NCBI RefSeq assembly: GCF_008329535.1
Contig: NZ_NPKR01000016.1
Location: 1 to 64,000 of the forward strand
Direction of reading: 5' to 3'
Source of the DNA: Mycolicibacterium sp. P1-18
GTDB taxonomy: Bacteria > Actinomycetota > Actinomycetes > Mycobacteriales > Mycobacteriaceae
DNA length: 64,000 nucleotides
Part shown: positions 27,391-35,494 of the stretch, piece after piece
How the letters are laid out: the number at the start of each line of letters is the position of its first letter
How positions within the stretch are numbered: the stretch's first letter is position 1
Notes under the pieces: model-generated
Seen by the model: the letters and a program-made list of their open reading frames with translations, nothing else
What the model was told of the DNA's origin: nothing
Database searches by the model: none
Position numbers and translations under genes: made by a program

Positions 27391-28314
27391 TTAGAGCTCG
27401 GAGAGCCCGTCCAGGTCTGCGGGGGTCTTGACGGCGTACGTCGGTACTCCCCGAAGTTCTCGTTTGGCGATGCCGACGAGCGTGCCCGCGGGCGGGAACT
27501 CGACGATCGCGGCGACCTCGCGCTGGCGCATGGTCTCGGTGCACAGATCCCAGCGCACGGGTTGGGTGAGCTGGGCGACCAGCTTGGCCATGGCGTCGGC
27601 GGCCGAGGTCACCGGCTGGCCGTCGGCGTTCGACAGCAAGCTGGCGGTGGGAGCGCTGGCCGTGACGGCGTCGGCCGCGGCGGAGTATCCGTCCAGTGCC
27701 GAGGCCATGAAGTGCGTGTGGAAGGCGCCGGCCGTGGCGAGCTTGCGCACGCGGGCCTTCGCCGGCGGATCCTCGACCAGTTTGTCGAGCGCGGAGATGG
27801 CACCGGCGGCGACGATCTGTCCGGCGGCGTTGCGGTTGGCCGGCACCAGGTCGAGCTGGTCGAGACGGGCGAGCACCTCGGCTTCGTCGCCACCGAGCAC
27901 GGCGGCCATGCCGGTCGGTTCGACGGCGCACGCCTTGGCCATCTCGGAGCCGCGGGTGGCGGCGAGGCGGACGGCGTCGTCGGCGTCGAGCACCCCGGCG
28001 ATGGCGTAGGCCGCGATCTCACCGACCGAGTGGCCGGCGACGACGAGGTCCGCACCGGCGAGCAGGCCGCGGGAGGTCAGTTCCCGGTGCGCCAGCAGCG
28101 TGGCGGCGACGACCAAGGGCTGCGTCACCGACGTGTCGGTGATCTCCTCGGCGGTTGCCGTGGTGCCCAGCCGGGCCAGGTCGAGTTGGATGGCCTCGGA
28201 CCACGACGCGATGCGCTCGTCGGCGCCGGGCAGTTCGAGCCACGGCGAGAGCATGCCGGGAGTCTGCGATCCCTGTCCGGGCGCAAGCAGCGCAAGCGTG
28301 GGTGTTTGGGGCAC
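27391..28314 (-). CDS. fabD: malonyl-CoA:ACP transacylase
   Basis: A 307-residue transacylase that loads malonate on AcpM; first gene of the FAS-II operon. The N-terminal LLAPGQGSQTPGML, the nucleophile Ser96 in AGHSVGE, Arg121 in AATRGSEM and the catalytic His region AFHTHFM (near residue 199) are all present. The start is a GTG at 28314 without a clear Shine-Dalgarno sequence. Upstream are two strong palindromes, probable operator sites of the MabR-like regulator or other factors. All five genes, fabD-acpM-kasA-kasB-accD6, run on the minus strand with short gaps. Confidence 0.95.
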   Translation of the reverse strand: MPQTPTLALLAPGQGSQTPGMLSPWLELPGADERIASWSEAIQLDLARLGTTATAEEITDTSVTQPLVVAATLLAHRELTSRGLLAGADLVVAGHSVGEIAAYAIAGVLDADDAVRLAATRGSEMAKACAVEPTGMAAVLGGDEAEVLARLDQLDLVPANRNAAGQIVAAGAISALDKLVEDPPAKARVRKLATAGAFHTHFMASALDGYSAAADAVTASAPTASLLSNADGQPVTSAADAMAKLVAQLTQPVRWDLCTETMRQREVAAIVEFPPAGTLVGIAKRELRGVPTYAVKTPADLDGLSEL

Positions 28315-28332
28315 GGATTAAGAAAACACTGT

Positions 28333-28344
28333 GAAACCGGTTTC
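28333..28344. promoter_or_regulatory. palindrome in fabD leader
   Basis: GAAACCGGTTTC is a perfect 12-base palindrome 18 bases upstream of the fabD GTG. It lies just downstream of a possible reverse-strand -10 (TATTCT, complement of 28357-28362), so a bound protein would interfere with early transcription. This is a candidate FAS-II operator. Confidence 0.5.
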
Positions 28345-28379
28345 GTGCGGTGTAAGAGAATATGAACATGGTCTTATGT

Positions 28380-28400
28380 TTTTGTGGGGATCCCACAAAA
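28380..28400. promoter_or_regulatory. 9-bp-arm palindrome upstream of the FAS-II operon
   Basis: TTTTGTGGG and CCCACAAAA are perfect inverted copies with GAT between. The element is the only AT-rich, highly symmetric sequence between mabR and fabD, and sits about 28 bases upstream of the candidate -10. M. tuberculosis MabR is known to bind the FAS-II promoter, so this is the best candidate for its site or part of it. The palindrome is seen; the binding protein is inferred. Confidence 0.65.
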
Positions 28401-28441
28401 CAGCATGTGATGGGACTGCAACGAGACCGGATTGCGATCAA

Positions 28442-29728
28442 TCATCCGAGAAACGAAGCAACATCACTCCCGGTTCGAGGTGTTCTCCGGGCCACCGAAG
28501 CGTTTGTCGTGCTGGCGTGTGTCGTCTGCCGACCGAGCCGCCCGACCGTCGTCGCCACCCGGAGAACGTAGGCGTCGCGGGGCAGCATGGGATCGCGTCC
28601 GGTGAAGTCGGCGATGCGTTTGAGTCGGTAGCGGACGGTGTTTGGATGAACGAACAATTTGCGGGCACAGGCTTCGATCGCGCCCCCGGAGTCGAGGTAG
28701 GCGTCGAGCGTCTCCGTCAGTGCCGGACCCGCTTCGGCGAGGGGTCGCATGACGTCGGAGTCCAGCGCCGCGATGGCCGACGGGTCGCCGAGGAGCGCGC
28801 GTTCGGGCAGCAGTTCCCTTGCCGAGACCGGTCGCGGGGCTCCGGTCCACCCCGCGACCGCGTTCATGCCGGCGATGGCCTCGGCCGCGCTGTAGTGAGC
28901 CGCGACCAGTGACGCCGCGAACGGCCCGATGACCACCGGCGCGTCGGCGAAGACTCCGAGCAGTTCGCCGAGGAACTTGTCGGTGGGCGTCAGGTGACCC
29001 GACACGATGGCGACGAGCCACGTGCCGTGCACGTCCGACAGTGCCGCCCGCCCGTTGCGGGTGACGATCTCGTGGACGTCCTCGCTCGCGAACTCCGACC
29101 GGCCCGGCTGAGGGAAGCCGACGAGCACCGTCGCGGGCGCCGTCGCGTCCCAGTTGAGGGCGGCGGCCTGGGACTGCAGCTGCGGCCCGATGTCGCCGCG
29201 GACCACCGCGTCGACCACGTTGGCCTCCATGCGGGTGTCCCACGCGCCGCGTGCCTCCGCGGCGTCGGCGTACCCGGATGCCGCGGCGAACGCGAGGTTG
29301 CGGCTGTAGCGCAGGATGCCGATGGTCAGCGCCGTCGTCTGGTCCTCGTTGCGCGCCAGCAGGGGGACGGCTTCCTCGAAGTGCTCCATGGTCACCCGGA
29401 CCATGTCGACGGTCTGGCGCAGGGCGATCCGTCGCGTCAGCTCCTGGGGGACCAGTGCGAACGCCTCGGCGGTGTAGCCGACGTCGCCGCGCGGGTTGCG
29501 CATCCACTCGGCGAAGTTCACCAACGCCGTCTGCACGACCAGCTGGACGCTGGCGCGCTGCGAGGCCTCCAGGTCGGCGAAGAACGGCAGCCGCTCACCC
29601 ATCACGTGCACCGCCTCGGTGGCGAGGCGGCCCGAATACTGCTTCACGCGCCGGACGAGCGACTCGGGCACGGAGTCGAGCAATTCGAGCGACACGGCGC
29701 GAGAATCGTCGAGCTGCTTGTCGGGCAT
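28442..29728 (-). CDS. mabR: MabR-like regulator of the FAS-II operon (PucR/CdaR type)
   Basis: A 428-residue transcriptional regulator corresponding in position and sequence character to Rv2242 (MabR), which controls the fabD-accD6 operon. The N-terminal half is helical (LPFFADLEASQRASVQLVVQ); the C-terminal PucR-type HTH is clear: LDAYLDSGGAIEACARKLFVHPNTVRYRLKRI, ending near residue 395. I set the start at ATG 29728, giving MPDKQLDDSRAV; an in-frame start at 29767 would add 13 residues. It has an extra Thr/Ser/Arg-rich tail after the HTH. It lies between aceE and fabD on the same strand. Confidence 0.9.
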   Translation of the reverse strand: MPDKQLDDSRAVSLELLDSVPESLVRRVKQYSGRLATEAVHVMGERLPFFADLEASQRASVQLVVQTALVNFAEWMRNPRGDVGYTAEAFALVPQELTRRIALRQTVDMVRVTMEHFEEAVPLLARNEDQTTALTIGILRYSRNLAFAAASGYADAAEARGAWDTRMEANVVDAVVRGDIGPQLQSQAAALNWDATAPATVLVGFPQPGRSEFASEDVHEIVTRNGRAALSDVHGTWLVAIVSGHLTPTDKFLGELLGVFADAPVVIGPFAASLVAAHYSAAEAIAGMNAVAGWTGAPRPVSARELLPERALLGDPSAIAALDSDVMRPLAEAGPALTETLDAYLDSGGAIEACARKLFVHPNTVRYRLKRIADFTGRDPMLPRDAYVLRVATTVGRLGRQTTHASTTNASVARRTPRTGSDVASFLG

Positions 29729-29775
29729 CCCTAAAAGATACGCCCGATCACTGGAGGAAACCTCCAACTACCGCG

Positions 29776-29833
29776 TCGAGTGTGCGGGGAGATCGCGATA
29801 TCGCGCCCACACGCGATCTCACCGCACACTCGA
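29776..29833. terminator. 22-bp-stem hairpin between aceE and mabR
   Basis: The arms 29776-29797 and 29812-29833 are inverted copies with one mismatch over 22 bases, around a 14-base loop. The hairpin begins 15 bases after the aceE stop on the minus strand. No U-tract follows. It is probably the aceE terminator, separating pyruvate dehydrogenase expression from mabR-FAS-II expression; an mRNA-stability or attenuation role is possible. Confidence 0.6.
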
Positions 29834-29848
29834 TGGATCAGAGCGGGG

Positions 29849-32641
29849 TCAGGCGCCCGGCCCGGGGTCGGAGGTCTGCACCGGGGCCGCCATCACGTCG
29901 TCGATCTTGTACTGCTTGGCGGCGGCCACCGCCACGGACGGATCGATCTCGCCGTCGCGCGCGAGGGCCTCCAGCACGGCCACCACCACCGACTCGGCGT
30001 CGGTGTTGAAGTACCGGCGCGCGGCCGGGCGCGTGTCGGAGAACCCGAACCCGTCCGTGCCGAGCGTGACGTAGGTGTTGGGCACCCACGGCCGGATCTG
30101 CTCGGGTACCGCACGCATCCAGTCCGACACCGCGACGACGGGGCCCGCGGTGGACTCCAGCACCTTGGTGACGTAGGGGACCGGGGCCGGCCGATCCGGG
30201 TGGCGGAGGAGTTCCTTCTCCACGTTGACCCCGTCGCGGTTGAGCTCGCCCCAGCTGGTCACCGACCAGACGTCGGCCGCGACGTCCCAGTCCGCCGCGA
30301 GGAGGTCCGCGGCGCGCAGCGCTTCGGGCATCGCCACGCCGGAGGTCAGGATCTGCGCGACGTTGCTGCGCTTCTCCTTCGCTGCCCGGTACCGGTAGAT
30401 GCCCTTGAGGAGGCCTTCGGGATCGAAGTTCTCCGGCTCGGCCGGCTGGACGTAGGGCTCGTTGTAGATGGTGATGTAGAAGAAGACGTTCTCGGGGTCC
30501 TCGCCGTACATCCGGGCCAGGCCGCTCTCCACGATGTAGGCGATCTCGTAGGCGAACGCCGGGTCGTAGGCCACGACGGCCGGGTTGGACGCCGCCAAGA
30601 GCAGCGAGTGTCCGTCCGCGTGCTGCAGACCCTCGCCGGTCAGCGTGGTGCGACCCGCGGTCGCGCCCAAGACGAACCCGCGCGCCATCTGATCCGTCGC
30701 CGCCCAGAGGCCGTCGCCGGTGCGCTGGAAGCCGAACATCGAATAGAAGATGTAGATCGGGATCATCGGCTCGTTGTGCGTGGAGTACGACGTGCCCACC
30801 GCGGTGAACGACGCCGTCGACCCCGCCTCGTTGATGCCCTCGTGCAGGATCTGACCGAGGTCGCTCTCCTTGTAGGCGAGCATCAGTTCGGCGTCGACCG
30901 AGGTGTAGAGCTGCCCGTTGCGGTTGTAGATCTTCAGGCTCGGGAACCACGAGTCCATGCCGAACGTGCGCGCCTCGTCCGGGATGATCGGCACGATGCG
31001 CTTGCCGATCTCCTTGTCGCGCAACAACTCCTTGAACGTCCGCACGATCGCCATGGTGGTGGCGACGGACTGGTTGCCCGACCCCTTCTTGAGCGACTTG
31101 TAGACGTCGCGGCTGGGCAACGGCAGTGCCTTGGCCTTGTTGCGCCGCGCGGGCAGGAAGCCACCGAGGGTCCGGCGCCGATCCAGCAGGTAGCGGATCT
31201 CGGGGGCGTCGGGCCCGGGGTGGTAGTACGGCGGCAGGTAGGGGTTTTCCTCGAGCTGCGCGTCGGTGATCGGGATGCGCTGCGCCTCGCGGAAGTCCTT
31301 GAGGTCCTGCAGCGCGAGCTTCTTCATCTGGTGGGTGGCGTTGCGGCCCTCGAAGTGCTTGCCCAGCGTGTAGCCCTTGATGGTGTGGGCCAGGATCACC
31401 GTCGGCTGGCCCTTGTGCTCCATCGCGGCGCGGTAGGCGGCGTAGACCTTGCGGTAGTCGTGACCGCCGCGCTTGAGATTCCAGATCTCGCCGTCGGTCA
31501 TGGGTTCGACGAGGGCCTTGGTGCGGGGGTCGCGGCCGAAGAAGTGGTCGCGGACGTAGGCGCCGTCGTTGGCCTTGTAGGTCTGGAAGTCACCGTCGGG
31601 CGTGGTGTTCATCAGGTTGACCAGCGCGCCGTCCTTGTCGGCGTGCAGCAGGGCGTCCCATTCGCGGCCCCACACCACCTTGATGACGTTCCAGCCGGCA
31701 CCGCGGAAGAACGATTCCAGCTCCTGGATGATCTTGCCGTTGCCGCGCACGGGACCGTCGAGGCGCTGCAGGTTGCAGTTGATGACGAAGGTCAGGTTGT
31801 CGAGCCCCTCGAGGGCGGCGACGTGGGCCAACCCGCGGCTCTCGGGCTCGTCGGTCTCGCCGTCGCCGAGGAACGCCCACACGTGCTGGTCGGAGGTGTC
31901 CTTGATGCCGCGGTCGTTCAGATAGTGGTTGAACCGCGCCTGGTAGATGGCGTTCATCGGGCCGAGGCCCATCGACACCGTCGGGAACTCCCAGAAGTCG
32001 GGCATCAACCGCGGGTGGGGGTAGGACGGGATGCCGCCACCGGGGTGAGAGTGCTCCTGACGGAAGCCGTCGAGCTTGTCGGCGGTTAGCCGGCCCTCGA
32101 GGAACGCGCGCGCGTAGATGCCGGGGGAGGCGTGACCCTGGATGAACACCTGGTCGCCGCCGCCCGGATGGGACTTGCCGCGGAAGAAGTGGTTGAACCC
32201 GACTTCGTACAGCGCGGCCGACGAGGCGTAGGTCGAGATATGGCCGCCCACACCGACTCCGGGGCGCTGCGCGCGGTGCACCATGATCGCGGCGTTCCAC
32301 CGGATCCAGGCGCGGTACCGCCGCTCGACGTCCTCGTCACCGGGAAACCACGGCTCCAGCTCGGTCGGAATCGTGTTGACGTAGTCGGTGGACGTGAGTG
32401 CCGGAATGGCGACCCGCTGTTCGCCAGAACGCTCCAGCAGGCGCAACATCAGGTACCGCGCACGAGCGGGTCCGGACCGTTCGAGCAGTGCGTCGAACGA
32501 CTCCAGCCACTCGCTGGTCTCTTCGGGATCGATGTCTGGTAGGTACGAGGCAACACCCTCGCGAATGACGCGGACCCGGTCGGGTTCGCTTGCGGTGCCA
32601 GAGTTTTGGGCCAGGTCCTGGCGCGCGAACTCGGTGGTCAA
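29849..32641 (-). CDS. aceE: pyruvate dehydrogenase E1 component (homodimeric)
   Basis: A 930-residue thiamine-diphosphate enzyme that decarboxylates pyruvate and acetylates the lipoyl domain of E2, giving acetyl-CoA. The ThDP/Mg motif is GDGETDEPESRG followed by NLTFVINCN near residue 270. The N-terminal GVGGHISTYASSA and SHPGGGD, and the pyrimidine-binding part with INEAGSTASFTAVGTSYSTH, match single-chain E1. The TTG start at 32641 has GAGGAG upstream. Position next to mabR and the FAS-II genes (as Rv2241) places acetyl-CoA supply beside mycolate synthesis. Confidence 0.96.
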   Translation of the reverse strand: MTTEFARQDLAQNSGTASEPDRVRVIREGVASYLPDIDPEETSEWLESFDALLERSGPARARYLMLRLLERSGEQRVAIPALTSTDYVNTIPTELEPWFPGDEDVERRYRAWIRWNAAIMVHRAQRPGVGVGGHISTYASSAALYEVGFNHFFRGKSHPGGGDQVFIQGHASPGIYARAFLEGRLTADKLDGFRQEHSHPGGGIPSYPHPRLMPDFWEFPTVSMGLGPMNAIYQARFNHYLNDRGIKDTSDQHVWAFLGDGETDEPESRGLAHVAALEGLDNLTFVINCNLQRLDGPVRGNGKIIQELESFFRGAGWNVIKVVWGREWDALLHADKDGALVNLMNTTPDGDFQTYKANDGAYVRDHFFGRDPRTKALVEPMTDGEIWNLKRGGHDYRKVYAAYRAAMEHKGQPTVILAHTIKGYTLGKHFEGRNATHQMKKLALQDLKDFREAQRIPITDAQLEENPYLPPYYHPGPDAPEIRYLLDRRRTLGGFLPARRNKAKALPLPSRDVYKSLKKGSGNQSVATTMAIVRTFKELLRDKEIGKRIVPIIPDEARTFGMDSWFPSLKIYNRNGQLYTSVDAELMLAYKESDLGQILHEGINEAGSTASFTAVGTSYSTHNEPMIPIYIFYSMFGFQRTGDGLWAATDQMARGFVLGATAGRTTLTGEGLQHADGHSLLLAASNPAVVAYDPAFAYEIAYIVESGLARMYGEDPENVFFYITIYNEPYVQPAEPENFDPEGLLKGIYRYRAAKEKRSNVAQILTSGVAMPEALRAADLLAADWDVAADVWSVTSWGELNRDGVNVEKELLRHPDRPAPVPYVTKVLESTAGPVVAVSDWMRAVPEQIRPWVPNTYVTLGTDGFGFSDTRPAARRYFNTDAESVVVAVLEALARDGEIDPSVAVAAAKQYKIDDVMAAPVQTSDPGPGA

Positions 32642-32814
32642 CTGCAGCTCCTCGGTAGACGTGATCGGGAGCTCGTGGCCCCGTCACACGTGATTTTCGT
32701 CGTTGTTCTTGGCGACGTCTCCATCGTGCCCCTATCGTGCCGTAGATGCTCGGGCGGGGTTGGCAACCGGGATGAACCGACGACCAAACCGCGCAACCGG
32801 TACGGTCTGAAGAC

Positions 32815-33366
32815 GTGACGTCTTGGTTGCCAGCAGCACGGCTGCGTGCCGTGGCCCTGGTCGCCGGGGTGCTGGCGGGGCTGGCGATGGTCGTCGTGGG
32901 ATGCACGTCCATCACCCAGGGAACCGCCACCTTCGACGCCGCCGAAGCACCCGACTACCGGGCGTCGGTGGCCTCGTCGGTCGCCGCGTCGGAATCCCAA
33001 CGCCAGGTGGCCGTGACCAAGGCCGCCGTGCACACCTCCTGCGACGCGCTGTCCTCGAGCAGCGTGGCAGCCGTCGACGCCGTCAACGACTACGTCGACG
33101 CCTTCAACAACGACGCACCGGACGCACCCGCGAAGGTCGGACCGGCGGTCGACGCGCTCAACCGCAGCGCCGACCAGGTCACGGGCAGTCTGTCCGGGCC
33201 GTTGTCACCCGACCTGACCAACGCCCTCAACGGCTGGGCCGACTCGGCGCGGCAGCTGGCGGGGGTGCTGGGAGGCAATCCCGGACCCGACGAGTTCAAC
33301 GGCGCGATCCGCCAACTCAACGATTCGAAGACCGCGGCGGGCTCCGCCTGTGAGGCCGCTTATTGA
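32815..33366 (+). CDS. putative lipoprotein / exported protein (Rv2240c-like)
   Basis: A 183-residue exported protein. The N-terminus has Arg residues, a hydrophobic stretch (AVALVAGVLAGLAMVVVGC) and a lipobox-like VVGC, so Cys near residue 30 may carry lipid. The mature part is Ala/Ser/Asp-rich and helical, with a two-Cys pair (TSCDAL and GSACEA) near either end. No function is known. The GTG start at 32815 faces aceE across about 170 bases that hold the two divergent promoters. Confidence 0.75.
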   Translation: MTSWLPAARLRAVALVAGVLAGLAMVVVGCTSITQGTATFDAAEAPDYRASVASSVAASESQRQVAVTKAAVHTSCDALSSSSVAAVDAVNDYVDAFNNDAPDAPAKVGPAVDALNRSADQVTGSLSGPLSPDLTNALNGWADSARQLAGVLGGNPGPDEFNGAIRQLNDSKTAAGSACEAAY

Positions 33367-33450
33367 TGCTTCGGTGTGCCAGGCGTCGAGCGAACGCCCA
33401 CGGCGTGCGACGATAGTAAAAAGCTGACCCGCTGGCGCAAGGAGGATCAG

Positions 33451-33873
33451 GTGGTTGCGGCGGACTCGCCGAACTACGCCCGAAAGTTGGGCATCGAGAA
33501 GAATCAACTCGTCCAAGAGCTTGGTTGGGACGAGGACACCGACGACGACATCCGGTTCGACATCGAAGACGCAAGTGGTGCCGAACTGCTGGATGAGGAC
33601 GCCGAAGACGTCATCGACGTGGTGCTGCTGTGGTGGCGCAACGACGACGGCGATCTCGTCGACCGACTGATGGACGCCATCACGCCCCTCGCCGAAGACG
33701 GCGTGGTGTGGGTGGTGACCCCCAAGACCGGGCACCCCGGGCACGTCAAGCCGTCCGACATCGCCGAGTCGGCGCCGACGGCGGGTCTCATGCAGACCTC
33801 CTCGGCGAACCTCGGCGACTGGATCGCCAGCAGGCTGGTCCAGCCAAAGTCGGGTCCCACGGGGCGGCGCTGA
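33451..33873 (+). CDS. DUF3052 family protein (Rv2239c-like)
   Basis: A 140-residue acidic actinobacterial protein. The start is GTG at 33451 with a near-perfect AAGGAGG six bases upstream; in-frame codons upstream of it have no family similarity. Recognisable parts are SPNYARKLGIEKNQLVQELG, many Asp/Glu around residues 30-55, VVLLWWRNDDGDLVD and WVVTPKTGHPGHV. No catalytic motif is evident and the function is unknown. It is followed five bases later by ahpE, so the two are an operon; the same pairing occurs in M. tuberculosis. Confidence 0.85.
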   Translation: MVAADSPNYARKLGIEKNQLVQELGWDEDTDDDIRFDIEDASGAELLDEDAEDVIDVVLLWWRNDDGDLVDRLMDAITPLAEDGVVWVVTPKTGHPGHVKPSDIAESAPTAGLMQTSSANLGDWIASRLVQPKSGPTGRR

Positions 33874-33878
33874 CGACC

Positions 33879-34337
33879 GTGCTGGACGTGGGCGCCGCGG
33901 CGCCCGACTTCACGCTGAAGGACCAGGACGGACGGCCCGTCACGCTGCGCTCTCGGCTGGACGTCGCGAACGTCCTCCTGGTGTTCTTCCCGCTCGCCTT
34001 CACGGGCATCTGTCAGCGCGAGCTCGGCGACGTCGAGGCCCTGCTGTCCGACGATGACGGCACCCAGGCGCTGGCGGTGTCGGTGGGTCCACCGCCCACC
34101 CACAAGGTGTGGGCCGCGCAGAGCGGGTTCACGTTGCCTCTGCTGTCGGACTTCTGGCCGCACGGCGCGGTGGCCCAGGCCTACGGGGTGTTCAACGCCG
34201 ACGCCGGCTTCGCCAATCGGGGAACCTTCGCCGTCGACCGGGCGGGCGTGGTCCGGTTCGCCGCGATGAACGGACCGGGGGAGCCGCGCGATCAGGCGGT
34301 GTGGACGGCGGCCTTGTCGGCAGTTCGAGGCGGCTGA
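33879..34337 (+). CDS. ahpE: one-cysteine peroxiredoxin AhpE
   Basis: A 152-residue peroxiredoxin that reduces peroxides and peroxynitrite. The peroxidatic Cys45 is in AFTGICQREL, the same position as in M. tuberculosis AhpE, and no resolving Cys is present. GPPPTHKVWAAQSGFTLPLLSDFWPHGAV and NRGTFAVDRAG match the family closely. Recycling in mycobacteria uses mycothiol/mycoredoxin-1. The GTG at 33879 gives VLDVGAAAPDFTL, aligned with the known N-terminus. It is coupled to the DUF3052 gene. Confidence 0.94.
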   Translation: MLDVGAAAPDFTLKDQDGRPVTLRSRLDVANVLLVFFPLAFTGICQRELGDVEALLSDDDGTQALAVSVGPPPTHKVWAAQSGFTLPLLSDFWPHGAVAQAYGVFNADAGFANRGTFAVDRAGVVRFAAMNGPGEPRDQAVWTAALSAVRGG

Positions 34338-34384
34338 CCGCAATTTCCCGTCGGGCCGCCCCGCCGTGTAACTTGGCCCAGCAC

Positions 34385-34459
34385 GGGCGTGTAGCTCAGT
34401 GGTAGAGCTCTGGTTTTACACACCAGCGGTCGTGGGTTCGATCCCCTCCGCGCCCACCA
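34385..34459 (+). tRNA. tRNA-Val (anticodon UAC)
   Basis: The cloverleaf is clear: acceptor GGGCGTG/CGCGCCC (one G-U pair), D arm GCTC...GAGC, anticodon stem CTGGT/ACCAG with loop TTTACAC (anticodon TAC), T loop TTCGATC. The T stem has one T-T mismatch. The 3' CCA is encoded at 34457-34459. The gene marks the end of the conserved core block; the catabolic cluster begins about 150 bases downstream. The region 34460-34611 holds no gene that I can support. Confidence 0.94.
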
Positions 34460-34611
34460 TCTAACTTCGCACCCCCCGCCCCGCCGACGCCGGCTGTGCG
34501 GTGGGCCACGGTCGTCGACGCGTTTCCCGGTCGGACGCGGACCCGGCGTCGAGGTACCGCTGAGCGAGACGTTCCCGTCACGGGGAACCGCATGCCCGCA
34601 AGGGTGTCGGC

Positions 34612-35400
34612 ATGACCGTGAGCCACGAATCCGTGAAGGCCGCCGCACGTCGGCTCGAGCGCGCCGCAGCTACCGGTGAGCCGTGCAGCCCCGTTCGTGA
34701 CTTGATCGGTCGTGACGATCTGGCCGCCGCTTACGCAGTCCAGGACGCCGTGACGTCGAATCGCATCGCGGCGGGTGCGAAGGTGGTCGGTCGCAAGATT
34801 GGACTCACGTCGCCGGCCGTACAGAGGCAGCTTGGGGTCGACCAACCTGACTTCGGTGTGCTGTTCGACTCGATGGCCCATCGCGACGGTGACGAGGTCG
34901 CCGCAGATTGCGTCAGTCAACCCCGAGTCGAGGCCGAGGTGGCGTTCGTCCTTGCCGAGGATCTCGACGTCGGCCCGCTAGACGTTGATCAGGTGCGATC
35001 CGCAACCGCCTTCGTCGTCGCCGCCATCGAGATCTGTGGCAGCCGAATTAGGAACTGGGACATCGCTTTCAGCGATACCGTGGCCGACAATGCTTCGGCG
35101 GGCGCCTATGTGCTGGGTCGGCATGGCGTCACCCTCGAGAAGGTGGTTCCGCGAGAAGTGGAGATGACGATGTCGGTCGACGGCCGGCTGGTTTCGCAGG
35201 GCAACGGAGCGGCCTGTCTCGGCGACCCGGTGGAAGCAGTGGTGTGGCTTGCGCGGACGGCTCGGGCGTTTGGCAGTCCACTGCGCGCAGGCCAGATCGT
35301 GCTCTCCGGTGCGCTCGGCCCGATGTCGGCCGTCGTGGCGGGGCAGCAGGTGAGCGCTACCCTCAGCGGTTTGGGAACGGTCTCCGTTACGTTCTCCTGA
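34612..35400 (+). CDS. 2-keto-4-pentenoate hydratase
   Basis: A 262-residue member of the MhpD/BphH/HsaE family. It adds water to 2-hydroxypenta-2,4-dienoate to give 4-hydroxy-2-oxovalerate, the step before the aldolase of meta-cleavage routes. Visible are GRKIGLTSPAVQRQLGV, the metal-binding PRVEAEVAFVL segment near residue 103, and IEICGSRIRNWD. The ATG at 34612 has an AAGGG-type site. It is physically separated from the aldolase (57482) and dioxygenase (47606) but is the only hydratase in the window, so it probably serves the same pathway. Confidence 0.9.
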   Translation: MTVSHESVKAAARRLERAAATGEPCSPVRDLIGRDDLAAAYAVQDAVTSNRIAAGAKVVGRKIGLTSPAVQRQLGVDQPDFGVLFDSMAHRDGDEVAADCVSQPRVEAEVAFVLAEDLDVGPLDVDQVRSATAFVVAAIEICGSRIRNWDIAFSDTVADNASAGAYVLGRHGVTLEKVVPREVEMTMSVDGRLVSQGNGAACLGDPVEAVVWLARTARAFGSPLRAGQIVLSGALGPMSAVVAGQQVSATLSGLGTVSVTFS

Positions 35401-35494
35401 CGGTTAATCAATGTGATCGGTTTGCGGCGACAGGAATTGATCGGGATCGCGACTTCCATTTCCTCGGGAAGGATCTGCTCCGCGAGAGGTGGAC

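Noticed and set aside
29780..32089. 769-codon plus-strand frame opposite aceE
   Set aside because: A typical antisense shadow; aceE carries the ThDP motif and conserved sequence throughout.
34500..34611. A structured RNA or riboswitch between tRNA-Val and the hydratase gene
   Set aside because: No recognisable riboswitch core or long stem was found in this GC-rich stretch.
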